Positions 25,001-33,017 of a DNA stretch of 64,000 nt are shown here, in pieces. Where the stretch lies: NCBI RefSeq assembly GCF_031157355.1, contig NZ_JAVIFT010000001.1, positions 1,178,001 through 1,242,000 on the forward strand. Reading direction: 5' to 3'. The notes under the pieces were generated by a model. The model was not told the DNA's origin, made no database searches, and was given only the letters and a program-made list of their open reading frames with translations. Position 1 is the stretch's first letter. Each line of letters begins with the position of its first letter. Both the position numbers and the translations under genes were made by a program. Source of the stretch: Hyphomicrobium sp. LHD-15. Its GTDB lineage: Bacteria > Pseudomonadota > Alphaproteobacteria > Rhizobiales > Hyphomicrobiaceae.

Positions 25001-25826
25001 GCAAGACCGATCGCACAGGCTCGGTGAACGCGACGTGTACCGCGCCTTGGGCCGTCGGAATGTTTATATGCGGGGGAACGGACTCCCATTGGTCGAAAGC
25101 TTCGAGCCAACGCTCGGGGGCTCCCTCAAAACCTGGCTGAATTTCCACCACCGAGGTCTCGCCAAGATGAATCCGGCGAAACTCGATATCGAGCGTTTCA
25201 GGCGTGACGACGATGCTGCGCGCGAGGAAGTGATCAAGGACGGCGTCCGCTTCCACGGCCAAACGCCGGATACTGCCCCAGTGCCTGCGTGTCGTGACAG
25301 CGTTCCGATCTTGCGGGGGTCGCGCGTCAAATGCCGCAATGTCAGCGAGTAAACGCCAAACCGGCGCAGGCAAAAGGCAAAGAGCACCATCGACGCGTAT
25401 CATCCCGCCTGTCAGAGCCTGAATGCGGACGGGCCTACCGGTCGCGTCGACCCATCCGCTGATGGCAATGGAGAAATCTGGATCGGTCAAGGAGCCTTGA
25501 GATTGAAGGCGTGGAACCAACGGAAGGAATGGCGGCAAAAGAAGGAGCGGGAGGCTGGACGCATAGGCCCGCGACCGGCTCAGCTCATAAACTTGTTCCC
25601 ATGACATCGCATAGGCAAGATCTTGCTGCGTTGCGAGATCTTCGGTCACAAGCTGGTCGAGAAGGGAGGCGACCTCGGGTGACGACAAGGCGGCGCCTAT
25701 AACCTCCGGATCGTCACGCATAGACGTTTGGGGCTCCACCTGCAGACCCTCAGATGTCGCCAGCCAGTGAAATTGTGTTTCGCCTTCAGGGGGCGTGCGA
25801 TCGCGAAAAAGGCTCTGAAGCCTCAT
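22098..25826 (-). CDS. zorD: Zorya type I ZorD: SNF2 helicase with C-terminal Mrr-like nuclease domain
   Basis: 1242 residues, ATG 25826 directly after the zorC stop with GGTGGAGG upstream. Domains: a long N-terminal region (1-600) without a clear fold; SNF2 ATPase with Walker A GVLLADDMGLGKTLQLL (about 610), DEAQ in LVCDEAQKIKN (about 740), ATP-hydrolysis motifs in ACTGTPVENSLTDIW; helicase C lobe to RAYRIGQKKDV (about 1030); and a C-terminal Mrr-type PD-(D/E)XK domain (DAGVDVVGIRGQEGILIQCK, about 1130-1150). Known role in type I Zorya: the DNA-acting effector that handles invading phage DNA after ZorAB signalling. Last gene of the zorABCD operon. Confidence 0.92.
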   Translation of the reverse strand: MRLQSLFRDRTPPEGETQFHWLATSEGLQVEPQTSMRDDPEVIGAALSSPEVASLLDQLVTEDLATQQDLAYAMSWEQVYELSRSRAYASSLPLLLLPPFLPLVPRLQSQGSLTDPDFSIAISGWVDATGRPVRIQALTGGMIRVDGALCLLPAPVWRLLADIAAFDARPPQDRNAVTTRRHWGSIRRLAVEADAVLDHFLARSIVVTPETLDIEFRRIHLGETSVVEIQPGFEGAPERWLEAFDQWESVPPHINIPTAQGAVHVAFTEPVRSVLREIKRLPGRRAAGARAEAFLLNPIAALGDDAAKVIDIDQFTAARDRAEIQFEKFRPIILRDAAGYPGEVGIEIDLPNGNTVRKMFYDTTDIEAFVSALEHRLQNGLQLLSWQEFEFELDGDAPLHLADLKAALAARANPTLIRHDRVYDLSSYYDRIMGIGDAQPFISAYIVKKSDEEGWFQKNLLAILKFRPHNAAEDVTFPLSAEGLPDIATAIAEAKQDGSATVKLPGCPTELPLDEVDAAVTAFEAAIQQPPPPEAVAPEQEPQSRSRLTLLIKSNIDELDHQETREQRLAGTGAEMERPRALRAEVSLYPHQVSGVARLQHLFKASPDHCRGVLLADDMGLGKTLQLLTFITWAFEQNPDLPAAMIVAPVSLLENWQKEIVRYFEPGTTLVLTAYGDALADLRVPRASIDVDLQKEGLVRFLKPGWRGNAKIVLTTYETLRDLEFTFAQDQWSILVCDEAQKIKNPNTMVTRAAKKLNVRFRVACTGTPVENSLTDIWCLFDMVQPGLLGALNTFGREYGRVIETRTDTAAQKLEALRRIIEPQVIRRLKKDVATNLKKKIKAVCNVEMSNEQRMLYAGALELFNGQSDAEGQAALHHLGLLQHLRLICADPRHYGIETFVPEDLAIYRRKAPKMDWLLRTLHDIKAKGEKALVFAEHRDVQRLLQHYVRAEFKIVPAIVNGDTAVSAKSQRSREKIITKFQSVPGFGVLILSPLAVGYGVNIQEANHVIHYLRHWNPAKEDQATDRAYRIGQKKDVTVYCPLTRASDFKTFDVKLDELLELKRELAGDMLEGAGAVSLADFDLRDIAPDAERTLRNDPVTLDLVERSAPGFFEALAAALWQKQGYRCQLTQQSDAGVDVVGIRGQEGILIQCKTSSSTDKQLGWEAVRDVVGGTAIYEEKYPAVRFRRIGMTNQRFNLRAHDRARASNVQLIEQDGIARLLDEHPIGRLDVLAKLAEERVS

Positions 25827-25829
25827 GTA

Positions 25830-27416
25830 TCACCTCCACCAGCCGCGGCCGGCGCGGTAGTTGAAACCCCATTGGCTAAGCTGTCGGACGATATCCGGAT
25901 CCGCATCATCGATGCGGAGCCAAAGGTTGCCACCTTTGGAACGGTGATCTTCGAGGGCGATGGCGTTAGCAAAGGCGAAGTCGGTGATATCGGGAAGTGC
26001 AACACCGGTCTGTGGCTTTGCCGAAAACGCCGCGCGCTGATCACCAAGAACGCGCGCAAAAAGCTCCTGCCAACTGTAGCCATTGTTGCCCGCATGACGC
26101 ATTTGCTTGCCTGGAGGCTCGCGCTTCAGTCGCGAAACCGAAATAGCTTGCTTGGCGTCCTGGAGAGGCAGATCTGAACGCCTATAGCGATAGGCAGCGT
26201 TACCCTTCTTGCTGAACTCGACGACGACAATGTCGCCCATGCACATGATGAAAGCATTGTTGCTAGATTCGCTTCCTGTAAAATTGAGCAGGCGGCCGTC
26301 CATCGAGCGGCGAAGCTTTTCAATGTCGGGGTTTGTCGACCAGTAAGTGCGGCTGCCGAGCGCAAAGTATACGTCATCCATCCGATCATGATATTTGCGC
26401 CAGAATTCGAAGCGGCTTTTGTCCTGCCGCCCATCCTCGGACAGCACCTCAAAAAACTGATGGATGAGATCTAGCTTCAGCCAACCAGCGACCATCGAGC
26501 GAGCGGCCCCCGCTCGGCTCCATGCTGGATCATTGCGGTCGAGCCATGGGTTTTTCCAAGCCGAAACCAGTGCATCGCGTAGCGGCGCGTGAACGGGCGG
26601 GGACGGAATTGCGGCATACCGCTTGATGAGATCGACATAGATGTCGTCGCGCAGATGTTGGAAGCGGGGCTCCACCGCCGCCTCAAGAAACGCGGGAATG
26701 TGGGTCGCAAACGCCTGGTGGTCGAGGCTAAGCGCGATCTCAAGTGCAGATCGTATCGTTTCCCCGGCAAGCCATGACGTCCCCGGAAGCCTCAGACGCT
26801 GCATTGCATCCTGGAACGGGGCTTTGTCGCCTGCAATCCACGCAGCACCGAAGCGGTCTCCGGGGTCGGCTCCCAGAACGCCGGCGTAGTCGGCAAGCGC
26901 CCCCACCCATTCCGGGGAGGGTTCGATAGACTGGATTAGATCAACATTTTCTTGGAGAAATTTGCGCAACTGATCGTTGCCTGCACGAACCAGCTGAGTC
27001 CCGAACCATCGGCCCGTGCGCTCAGCGGTGAGATAAGAGGTGAGAAGGCCCTCGTAGAGACGGCGAAATCGGCGAGGCTGCTGACAGTGCGATGAGACCG
27101 CGGCAAGGAGCATATTGAGGCAGGCGTGGTCACCCAGGATGAGGTAGTCGTCAGATGCCAAGTGTAGGGTGACTCCATAACAGGCACGGCGGAGCGTTCT
27201 GAAGTCGACGTCGCCGTTCTGGTCGCGAACCCGCCGTATGGCCTCAATCATGCGGTCACCCGAAAGACTAGACGAACGGCGTGACGAGGAGCCGAAACGC
27301 CGTGCGATTGCCTCGGTTGCCTTTGCCATGCCCTCTGCAGTAGGCGATGCCCATGCGGCGAGAAGCTCATGATTGATCTTGGCCAGAGACGATGTGAGCG
27401 CAGAGATTGGACTCAT
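25830..27416 (-). CDS. zorC: Zorya type I ZorC (EH-signature protein)
   Basis: About 528 residues. Starts ATG 27419 or 27416, overlapping the zorB stop in ATGATGA, so translation is coupled; the upstream frame to 27437 is unlikely to be used. Mostly helical, no membrane segment. C-terminal motifs MCMGDIVVVEFSKKGNAAYR, HAGNNGYSWQELFARVLGD and GGNLWLRIDD fit the EH-signature family that defines ZorC. Role in the family: a DNA-associated cytoplasmic partner of ZorD. Identification rests on order between zorB and zorD plus these motifs. Confidence 0.85.
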   Translation of the reverse strand: MSPISALTSSLAKINHELLAAWASPTAEGMAKATEAIARRFGSSSRRSSSLSGDRMIEAIRRVRDQNGDVDFRTLRRACYGVTLHLASDDYLILGDHACLNMLLAAVSSHCQQPRRFRRLYEGLLTSYLTAERTGRWFGTQLVRAGNDQLRKFLQENVDLIQSIEPSPEWVGALADYAGVLGADPGDRFGAAWIAGDKAPFQDAMQRLRLPGTSWLAGETIRSALEIALSLDHQAFATHIPAFLEAAVEPRFQHLRDDIYVDLIKRYAAIPSPPVHAPLRDALVSAWKNPWLDRNDPAWSRAGAARSMVAGWLKLDLIHQFFEVLSEDGRQDKSRFEFWRKYHDRMDDVYFALGSRTYWSTNPDIEKLRRSMDGRLLNFTGSESSNNAFIMCMGDIVVVEFSKKGNAAYRYRRSDLPLQDAKQAISVSRLKREPPGKQMRHAGNNGYSWQELFARVLGDQRAAFSAKPQTGVALPDITDFAFANAIALEDHRSKGGNLWLRIDDADPDIVRQLSQWGFNYRAGRGWWR

Positions 27417-28375
27417 CATCGCCCTCCAATGCCGCAACGCCCGGACAGGTTGGGCACTGGGGCCGTGACAGTTTTGTCTTCATCAACCTGGTAGAATTCG
27501 ATGCGAAGTTCGATGCGGCGGCTTTCTTCGTCCGTGGCTTTGAGAGAGTTCGACGAGTAGCCGCCGACCAGAAAGAGCTGTTCGACGCGTGTCTGCTCGT
27601 CAGGTGGCAACGGGTCTAAAGACGGGGAGGTTTCGCGCCGGATTGAGCCTGTGGTGCTTGGCGCAAAGGGATCCTGCGCCGTTTGCGCGGTGGGCATGAC
27701 GCGCGAAGGAGCCGCATATTCTCCAGCCAGCAAAACGCACATCACGCGCTGGCTGCGGTTCAAACTAAGATTCAGATTGTGAAGATACGTACCCTTTTTG
27801 TCAGTGAAACCTTCGACCACGACCCGTTTGAGCCAAGACTGGCAGATGTCGCGATCCCTCCTAAGCACGGATAGGAATTGCAGAGTGAAGTTGCGTAGTG
27901 TCTGCGCCTGCTCGTAGCTCAACTCATTGCTGTTGAAGCCAAACTGCGCCCGAGACCCGAAATCGATGACATTGCGCGCTCGATCCAGGCGCACGCCGCC
28001 AGTAGCATTGTCATTGAAGTCGGCAATCAGGCGCTCGAGCTCGCCATGACAAGCAGAAATCTCAGCATTCCGCTGCTCACGACGTGTGTCGCGTTCCTCT
28101 TCTCGCCGCTTGAGTTCCGCCAGCGCTTCTGCCAACTTCTGCTTTTCGGCCTCAAGCGCCTTGTGAGCATTTTTGGCCGACGCTTCAGCTTCCTTGGCTT
28201 GCTTTTCCGCCTGGGTCGCCCGCTCGGTGTCTTTCTGAGCCTGCACGAGTGCGCTCGTGAGCGACACCAAAAATAGTACCATCAGTGCGGTCATCAGATC
28301 AGCGAACGAGATCCAGAATGGCTTCTCTGCTTCGTCGCGGTTGCCACGTTTCAAGCTGTGTCTGCGCCCTTGCAT
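27416..28375 (-). CDS. zorB: Zorya ZorB (MotB/OmpA-like stator subunit)
   Basis: 319 residues. One N-terminal transmembrane helix (FWISFADLMTALMVLFLVSL) with Asp26 in the position used for ion binding by MotB-type stators; a coiled coil with KQAKEAEASAKNAHKALEAE; then an OmpA-like peptidoglycan-binding domain (VIDFGSRAQFGFNSNELSYE, VEGFTDKKGTYLHNLNLSLN, RSQRVMCVLL). ZorB anchors the ZorA5-ZorB2 motor to the cell wall. The ATG lies 6 bases after the zorA stop. Confidence 0.92.
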   Translation of the reverse strand: MQGRRHSLKRGNRDEAEKPFWISFADLMTALMVLFLVSLTSALVQAQKDTERATQAEKQAKEAEASAKNAHKALEAEKQKLAEALAELKRREEERDTRREQRNAEISACHGELERLIADFNDNATGGVRLDRARNVIDFGSRAQFGFNSNELSYEQAQTLRNFTLQFLSVLRRDRDICQSWLKRVVVEGFTDKKGTYLHNLNLSLNRSQRVMCVLLAGEYAAPSRVMPTAQTAQDPFAPSTTGSIRRETSPSLDPLPPDEQTRVEQLFLVGGYSSNSLKATDEESRRIELRIEFYQVDEDKTVTAPVPNLSGRCGIGGR

Positions 28376-28381
28376 GTCGGA

Positions 28382-30370
28382 CTACGCGACCCTCTTCGGA
28401 GGCTCAGGCAAATCGCTCAGGGTGTCTTGCAGGTGGTCGATCGCGCTGGCGAGGAGTTGTGTCGACTTGGAGAGATGAGTGTGGAATTCTGCGTTCGCAT
28501 TGCTCAGAGCGCTTAACATCTGCTGATTGAAGGACCCGTGCGCGCCGGCAAGGACGTCATTTACCTTATCAAGGTAGACGTCCGCTTGGTTTTGCGCGGA
28601 GATGAGCTTCTGGGCTGCGGCCTCCATTCGCGCGACGATATCGTTTGTCATCGCGACTTCGCGCTTTGCAGTTTCCACAGTTCCCCTTAGTCCGTCCACC
28701 ACGCCAGCGAAAGTTTCGCGCGCGGCCCGATAGTCACTGACCACCGTCTGCACGTCTTGCGATGAATGGGAGAGCGTCGAGGCAGCCAGAGATAGCTCGG
28801 ATGACAGCACGCGCGATCGGTCCAACACCTCGGCCATAGCCGAACCGGAGGAAATAAAGCGGTCTGCGGCGTTGCGTATCTCGCCTGCACCCTCGCCCAT
28901 CAACGCAATGTTCCGATGGGTCGCGCTTCCGAGATCCGTGACGGCGGCGCGCATCGCGAGAGTAGTGTGTTCGATAGCCTCCGTTTGCGCACGAACACTG
29001 GTCGTCAGCTCGGCTATTGACTCCCTGGTATGGGACGCCATGGCCGAGACGCTATCCTGATGTGCAAGGCTCGAGGCCTTAGTTTCGGTCTGAAGCGTCT
29101 GCACGACCTGGCCGACCTGGGCTCCGATCTCCTGCAACATCGTCTGCACGTTCGATGTCGTATCTGCCTGTGTCTTGGTGACGACGCTGCGCAACTCGTC
29201 AACGACGGTACGCATGGTGTCATTCATCTGGCCTTGCTGTGCAGACAAGTCTTCGAGGGTACGGCTGAGTTGGGTTGAAATGGAAGCCGTCGCGCTTTCA
29301 CCGGCGCTCCCCACTTGCTGGGCCATGGATTGAAAGGATGTGACGGCCGACTCGAGGACTTGCAGCGTCTGTGCCTGCAACGCTCTGGCCTGGCCAACCT
29401 GGCCGCCCAGCATCTGATCCAGTTTGTCTGCAAAAGCGGCCATCGAGTCCTGAAGACCCTGGCTTAGCTGTTCACCTTGCCGGCTGCGAAATTGACCGAG
29501 ACTTTCGGCAATTTCGCCGAAGGGCTCGCGCAATCCATGATCTATCGCACTGACGAACTGGTCCCGAAGCTGGGCGTGCTGCTCGGCCGCCGTCTCAATC
29601 TGTCGTTCTGTAAGGCGTTCAAGAATGGCGCTCAAATCCCCGACAAGCGCGTCCTTAAGAATTTTTGCTTGGGCGGTGGATTCCTCTGACGCGTGCACGA
29701 GGCGCGAGAGATAGTCTTCGCTGGCGCCTGCGGCGTAGAGGGCGTCGATGTCCTGACACAAGTGTTCAACACTGCGATGTAAGCTCGCGACGATGAGCTT
29801 TTCAAAGAATGTGACGACCATCGCGAGGGTGATCGCCGCGGCGGAGACGTGAAAAGCCTCCTTCACCGAATCAATAAGCAAGTTCGTTTTTAGTGGCCCT
29901 CCGTCTCCCGGCGTGGCATTGCCGAGACCGTTGATGAGCCCCAAAAAGGTGGCGATGATGCCGAGGCCGGTCAAAAGCCCGGGCAAGTGTTTGAAAAACT
30001 CCGTATGGATGCGCCCTTCATAGACCGATTGAGCGTTGAAAAATGCTTCTGCTGGCACGGTGGCGCGCAATGGCGCGTCCCGGTGGATGCCACTCCGAGG
30101 ATCTAACGCGCCCCTCGGCAAATGTAGGGTTTCGCAATACTCGCTCCAGAGATGCTCCAGTCGCTCATCGCCGACTTTAAGGCGCTTAGGATCGCCGCGT
30201 GTTTGGCGGAGTTGGCGAATTTCGCGTGCTAACGCCGAAAGTTTCCGACGCAGGTTCACCCATGGCGCAATGAAGCCGAACAGAAACATGAGGACCGCAA
30301 GCATCAGCAGTCCCGCAAGCACGGGATTTTCCACCGCAGCGGTTGCGGCGTGGCGCAGTAGTTCTGGCAT
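28382..30370 (-). CDS. zorA: Zorya ZorA (MotA/ExbB-like motor subunit with long cytoplasmic tail)
   Basis: About 662 residues from ATG 30370 (a TTG at 30382 is the alternative). Transmembrane segments at about 17-38 (LAGLLMLAVLMFLFGFIAPW), about 130-150 (LPGLLTGLGIIATFLGLING) and about 175-195 (VSAAAITLAMVVTFFEKLIV), the MotA/TolQ/ExbB pattern. The rest, more than 400 residues, is a helical coiled-coil tail rich in Gln/Ala/Ser/Thr; this long tail is characteristic of ZorA and forms the rod projecting into the cytoplasm. First gene of zorABCD; upstream promoter not recognised. Confidence 0.92.
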   Translation of the reverse strand: MPELLRHAATAAVENPVLAGLLMLAVLMFLFGFIAPWVNLRRKLSALAREIRQLRQTRGDPKRLKVGDERLEHLWSEYCETLHLPRGALDPRSGIHRDAPLRATVPAEAFFNAQSVYEGRIHTEFFKHLPGLLTGLGIIATFLGLINGLGNATPGDGGPLKTNLLIDSVKEAFHVSAAAITLAMVVTFFEKLIVASLHRSVEHLCQDIDALYAAGASEDYLSRLVHASEESTAQAKILKDALVGDLSAILERLTERQIETAAEQHAQLRDQFVSAIDHGLREPFGEIAESLGQFRSRQGEQLSQGLQDSMAAFADKLDQMLGGQVGQARALQAQTLQVLESAVTSFQSMAQQVGSAGESATASISTQLSRTLEDLSAQQGQMNDTMRTVVDELRSVVTKTQADTTSNVQTMLQEIGAQVGQVVQTLQTETKASSLAHQDSVSAMASHTRESIAELTTSVRAQTEAIEHTTLAMRAAVTDLGSATHRNIALMGEGAGEIRNAADRFISSGSAMAEVLDRSRVLSSELSLAASTLSHSSQDVQTVVSDYRAARETFAGVVDGLRGTVETAKREVAMTNDIVARMEAAAQKLISAQNQADVYLDKVNDVLAGAHGSFNQQMLSALSNANAEFHTHLSKSTQLLASAIDHLQDTLSDLPEPPKRVA

Positions 30371-30598
30371 GAAGATATCCAAGCCTTGTGCCGCAGTTCC
30401 GATTGTGGCACGGCGACTAACACCTAAATTCAGAAGGCTGAATACTAACCGGCTAAATGATTCGTAACGGCCTGAACGAGGGGTTATCCACGGGCTGTGT
30501 TCGCGTGCGGAATGTTACGATCAGCTGAAACCACAAAAAGCGCTGAGTTTGCGGCCCTATAATCCGCCGGAGCCACATCCTGCTGAAAACCGACCTGC

Positions 30599-30893
30599 AT
30601 GTCTGCATTGCCCTCGCCAGCGGAGATCGACCTGCCTGCTCACGACGGACTGCACATTCGAAAGCGAGCTTCTCTCCGTACCGCTCGCTCGTACGCCGTG
30701 TCCCGCATAATCTCGCGACATGAGCGGGGGGGGCACAATCGATTCGAAAAGAAGTCGCTTAGCAAGGTCACTGGCGCAACTAAGGCATCGAACGACCTGT
30801 CCGAAAGCTGCGTCGCGTTCGCAACGGCGGTCGACGGTACGACAGTGATCGGCATCGAGAACGATGACAATGTCTCGCCGCCGCAGAAGCACC
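30599..30893 (+). pseudogene. Possible AlbA_2/Schlafen-like ATP-binding domain remnant
   Basis: The frame from ATG 30599 contains SESCVAFATAVDGTTVIGIE and NDDNVSPP, close to the AlbA_2 domain consensus (K-x-ICAFAN-x-GGTLLIGI-x-DDG). The frame before it is irregular and the frame after it runs out into the start of the DUF3883 gene, so only a fragment remains. It lies between the zor operon and the divergent cassette. Homology is short, so the call is tentative. Confidence 0.4.
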
Positions 30894-31784
30894 ATGACAG
30901 ACCGCGTTCCTCCTCATCTGATTGCAAATCCCGACACAGGACTCATGCTGCCTACCGTGGATACGATACCGCCAAATTTTGATTGGACGACGGGAGAACT
31001 GATCCTCATCGTCACCGACTATTTTTCGATGCTTGATGCGGAGTTGGCGGGTCGCGCCTACTCGAAGGCCGAGCACCGAAGAGCGTTGCTTGAACTAGTC
31101 AAAAGGAGCGAGGGATCGATAGAGTTTAAGCACCAGAACATCAGTGCAGTTCTGCAGGATCTCGGCCTCCCCTGGATTCCCGGCTATAAGCCCAGGTCCA
31201 ACTATCAAAACGCCTTGCTGGAAGCCGTCGAGGTTCATCTCGATCGACATCTGCCGATACAGAACACTCCCTTCGACAACTTCCGTTATCCCTTTGATGC
31301 CGCGGACGTCCTGGTGCCGCCGCCTGATCGCCGGATAGGCTCAACTAGTCCAGTTTTCGAACGGGTTATTCGAAAGTTCGATCCGGCTGCACGTGATGCG
31401 CACAATCGAAAGCTCGGCAGGGCGGGGGAGGAGTTTGTCCTCAACTTCGAGCGACAACGTCTTAACGCCCTTGGCTGCGGCAGGCTCGCGGACAAAGTCC
31501 GGTGGGTCGCAGATGTCGACGGTGACGGCGCCGGGTTCGATATCCTGTCGTTCGAACCCGACGGCGATGAAAGATTGCTGGAGGTCAAAACGACCTGCGG
31601 TGCCGCCCGTACGCCATTCTACATCAGTCGAAACGAGCTTAGTCTTGCCGAACAACGGCCGACGGAGTTCCGGTTGGTCCGGGTCCATCAATTCGCGAAC
31701 GACCCCAAGATATTCATTCTTGAACCTCCCCTGCCGGACCAGATAAGCATAGAACCGGTTGCGTATCGGGCAGCCTGGAACTAA
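30894..31784 (+). CDS. DUF3883-domain protein
   Basis: About 296 residues from ATG 30894. N-terminal half: LILIVTDYFSMLDAELAGRA, RRALLELVKRSEGSIEFKHQ and LGLPWIPGYKPRSNYQ, a pattern found in restriction-associated proteins. C-terminal half: GRAGEEFVLNFERQR, ADVDGDGAGFDILSFEPDGD and RLLEVKTTCGAARTPFYISR, the DUF3883 domain, which has the E-x-D-x-ExK spacing of PD-(D/E)XK nucleases. It heads the plus-strand cassette, 92 bp upstream of the methyltransferase. Probably a nuclease or DNA-recognition component (inference). Confidence 0.75.
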   Translation: MTDRVPPHLIANPDTGLMLPTVDTIPPNFDWTTGELILIVTDYFSMLDAELAGRAYSKAEHRRALLELVKRSEGSIEFKHQNISAVLQDLGLPWIPGYKPRSNYQNALLEAVEVHLDRHLPIQNTPFDNFRYPFDAADVLVPPPDRRIGSTSPVFERVIRKFDPAARDAHNRKLGRAGEEFVLNFERQRLNALGCGRLADKVRWVADVDGDGAGFDILSFEPDGDERLLEVKTTCGAARTPFYISRNELSLAEQRPTEFRLVRVHQFANDPKIFILEPPLPDQISIEPVAYRAAWN

Positions 31785-31876
31785 CACGTCACTACGACTC
31801 CTGACATAATACAGATTATTGGCCGAACGGCCGACTTCGCTGCCCATGTCCACGATGGGATTCTGCCACACCGCGG

Positions 31877-32998
31877 TTGCATGCATCCATGACTCAACGC
31901 CGACGTCCCTCAACGTCTAAAGCCCGGAAAGCAGGCTCGTTTGCAAAGCTGAAATCGGCGGCGCGACCGTCAGCGATTGACCTATTCTGCGGTTGTGGCG
32001 GTCTTTCTCTGGGCTTGAAGAACGCGGGGTTTTCGGTCGTCGCTGCCGTCGACACCGATGCCCTCGCTTGTGCCACCTACCGGGCGAATCATCGCGCCAC
32101 GCTGCTGCTGGAAAAGGATATCCAGGACATCGATCCTGCCGAACTAATGGTCGAACTCGGTCTCAAAGAGGGTGAGTTAGGCCTACTCGCAGGCTGCCCG
32201 CCTTGCCAGGGCTTCTCAACGCTCAGAACGCTTAACGGCGGCAAGAAGATTTCCGAGCCGATGAACGACCTTGTGTTTCAGTTTTCACGCTTCATCAAGG
32301 TCTTCAAGCCGAAATCTGTGATGGTGGAAAATGTGCCTGGTCTGGCGGGCGACGAACGTCTGGCGAAGTTCCGAGGCTTTTTGTCGGCCATGGGATACAA
32401 GTCCTGCATCGACGTCTTCGATGCCGCCGACTTCGGCGTTCCACAGCGCCGCCGTAGGATGATCCTTCTGGCCGCACGTGGGACCAGGCCTGAGTTCGCA
32501 GCGCCCGCTAAGCGCAAGCGTTCAGTGCGCTCTGCGATAGCGAATCTCCCGGCGCCACAGGTAACGACCGATCCCGCACACAATCATCCTGCCGACCGTG
32601 CACCTCACGTCATGGATATCATTCGCAGGATTCCCAAAGACGGAGGCAGTCGCAGGGAGCTGGGCGAAGATGCGCAGCTGCCGTGCCACCGCAAATGCAA
32701 CGGGTTCAAAGACATTTATGGACGGATGAGTTGGGACAAACCTTCGCCGACCATTACGGGTGGCTGCATCAATCCGTCGAAAGGCCGTTTCCTCCATCCT
32801 GAGCAGGACCGGGCGATAACGCTGCGCGAAGCTGCCATGCTTCAAGGGTTCCCGGTCAATTATCGTTTTGATCTCTCAAAGGGGCGTTATCCCGCCGCTC
32901 AGATGATCGGTAACGCTTTCCCGCCGGCGTTTGCAGCTCATCACGCCAAGTCTCTTCGCGGTCTTATTAGCTGCTATTTGCGCAATCTAGAGACATGA
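31877..32998 (+). CDS. DNA (cytosine-5) methyltransferase
   Basis: 373 residues from ATG 31877 (ATG 31889 possible). Motifs: I, AIDLFCGCGGLSLGLKNAGF; IV, GCPPCQGFS with the catalytic Cys; VI, VMVENVPGL; VIII, QRRRRMILL; IX, TLREAAMLQGFP; X, QMIGNAFPPAFA. The target-recognition region between VIII and IX (about 200-300) is short. Makes 5-methylcytosine in DNA using SAM. First methyl-donor gene in a run with GHKL, DUF4420 and Z1 genes; the convergent Vsr gene fits as repair of 5mC deamination products. Confidence 0.95.
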   Translation: MHASMTQRRRPSTSKARKAGSFAKLKSAARPSAIDLFCGCGGLSLGLKNAGFSVVAAVDTDALACATYRANHRATLLLEKDIQDIDPAELMVELGLKEGELGLLAGCPPCQGFSTLRTLNGGKKISEPMNDLVFQFSRFIKVFKPKSVMVENVPGLAGDERLAKFRGFLSAMGYKSCIDVFDAADFGVPQRRRRMILLAARGTRPEFAAPAKRKRSVRSAIANLPAPQVTTDPAHNHPADRAPHVMDIIRRIPKDGGSRRELGEDAQLPCHRKCNGFKDIYGRMSWDKPSPTITGGCINPSKGRFLHPEQDRAITLREAAMLQGFPVNYRFDLSKGRYPAAQMIGNAFPPAFAAHHAKSLRGLISCYLRNLET

Positions 32999-33017
32999 CG
33001 AAAGAGCGGGGGAAGTT

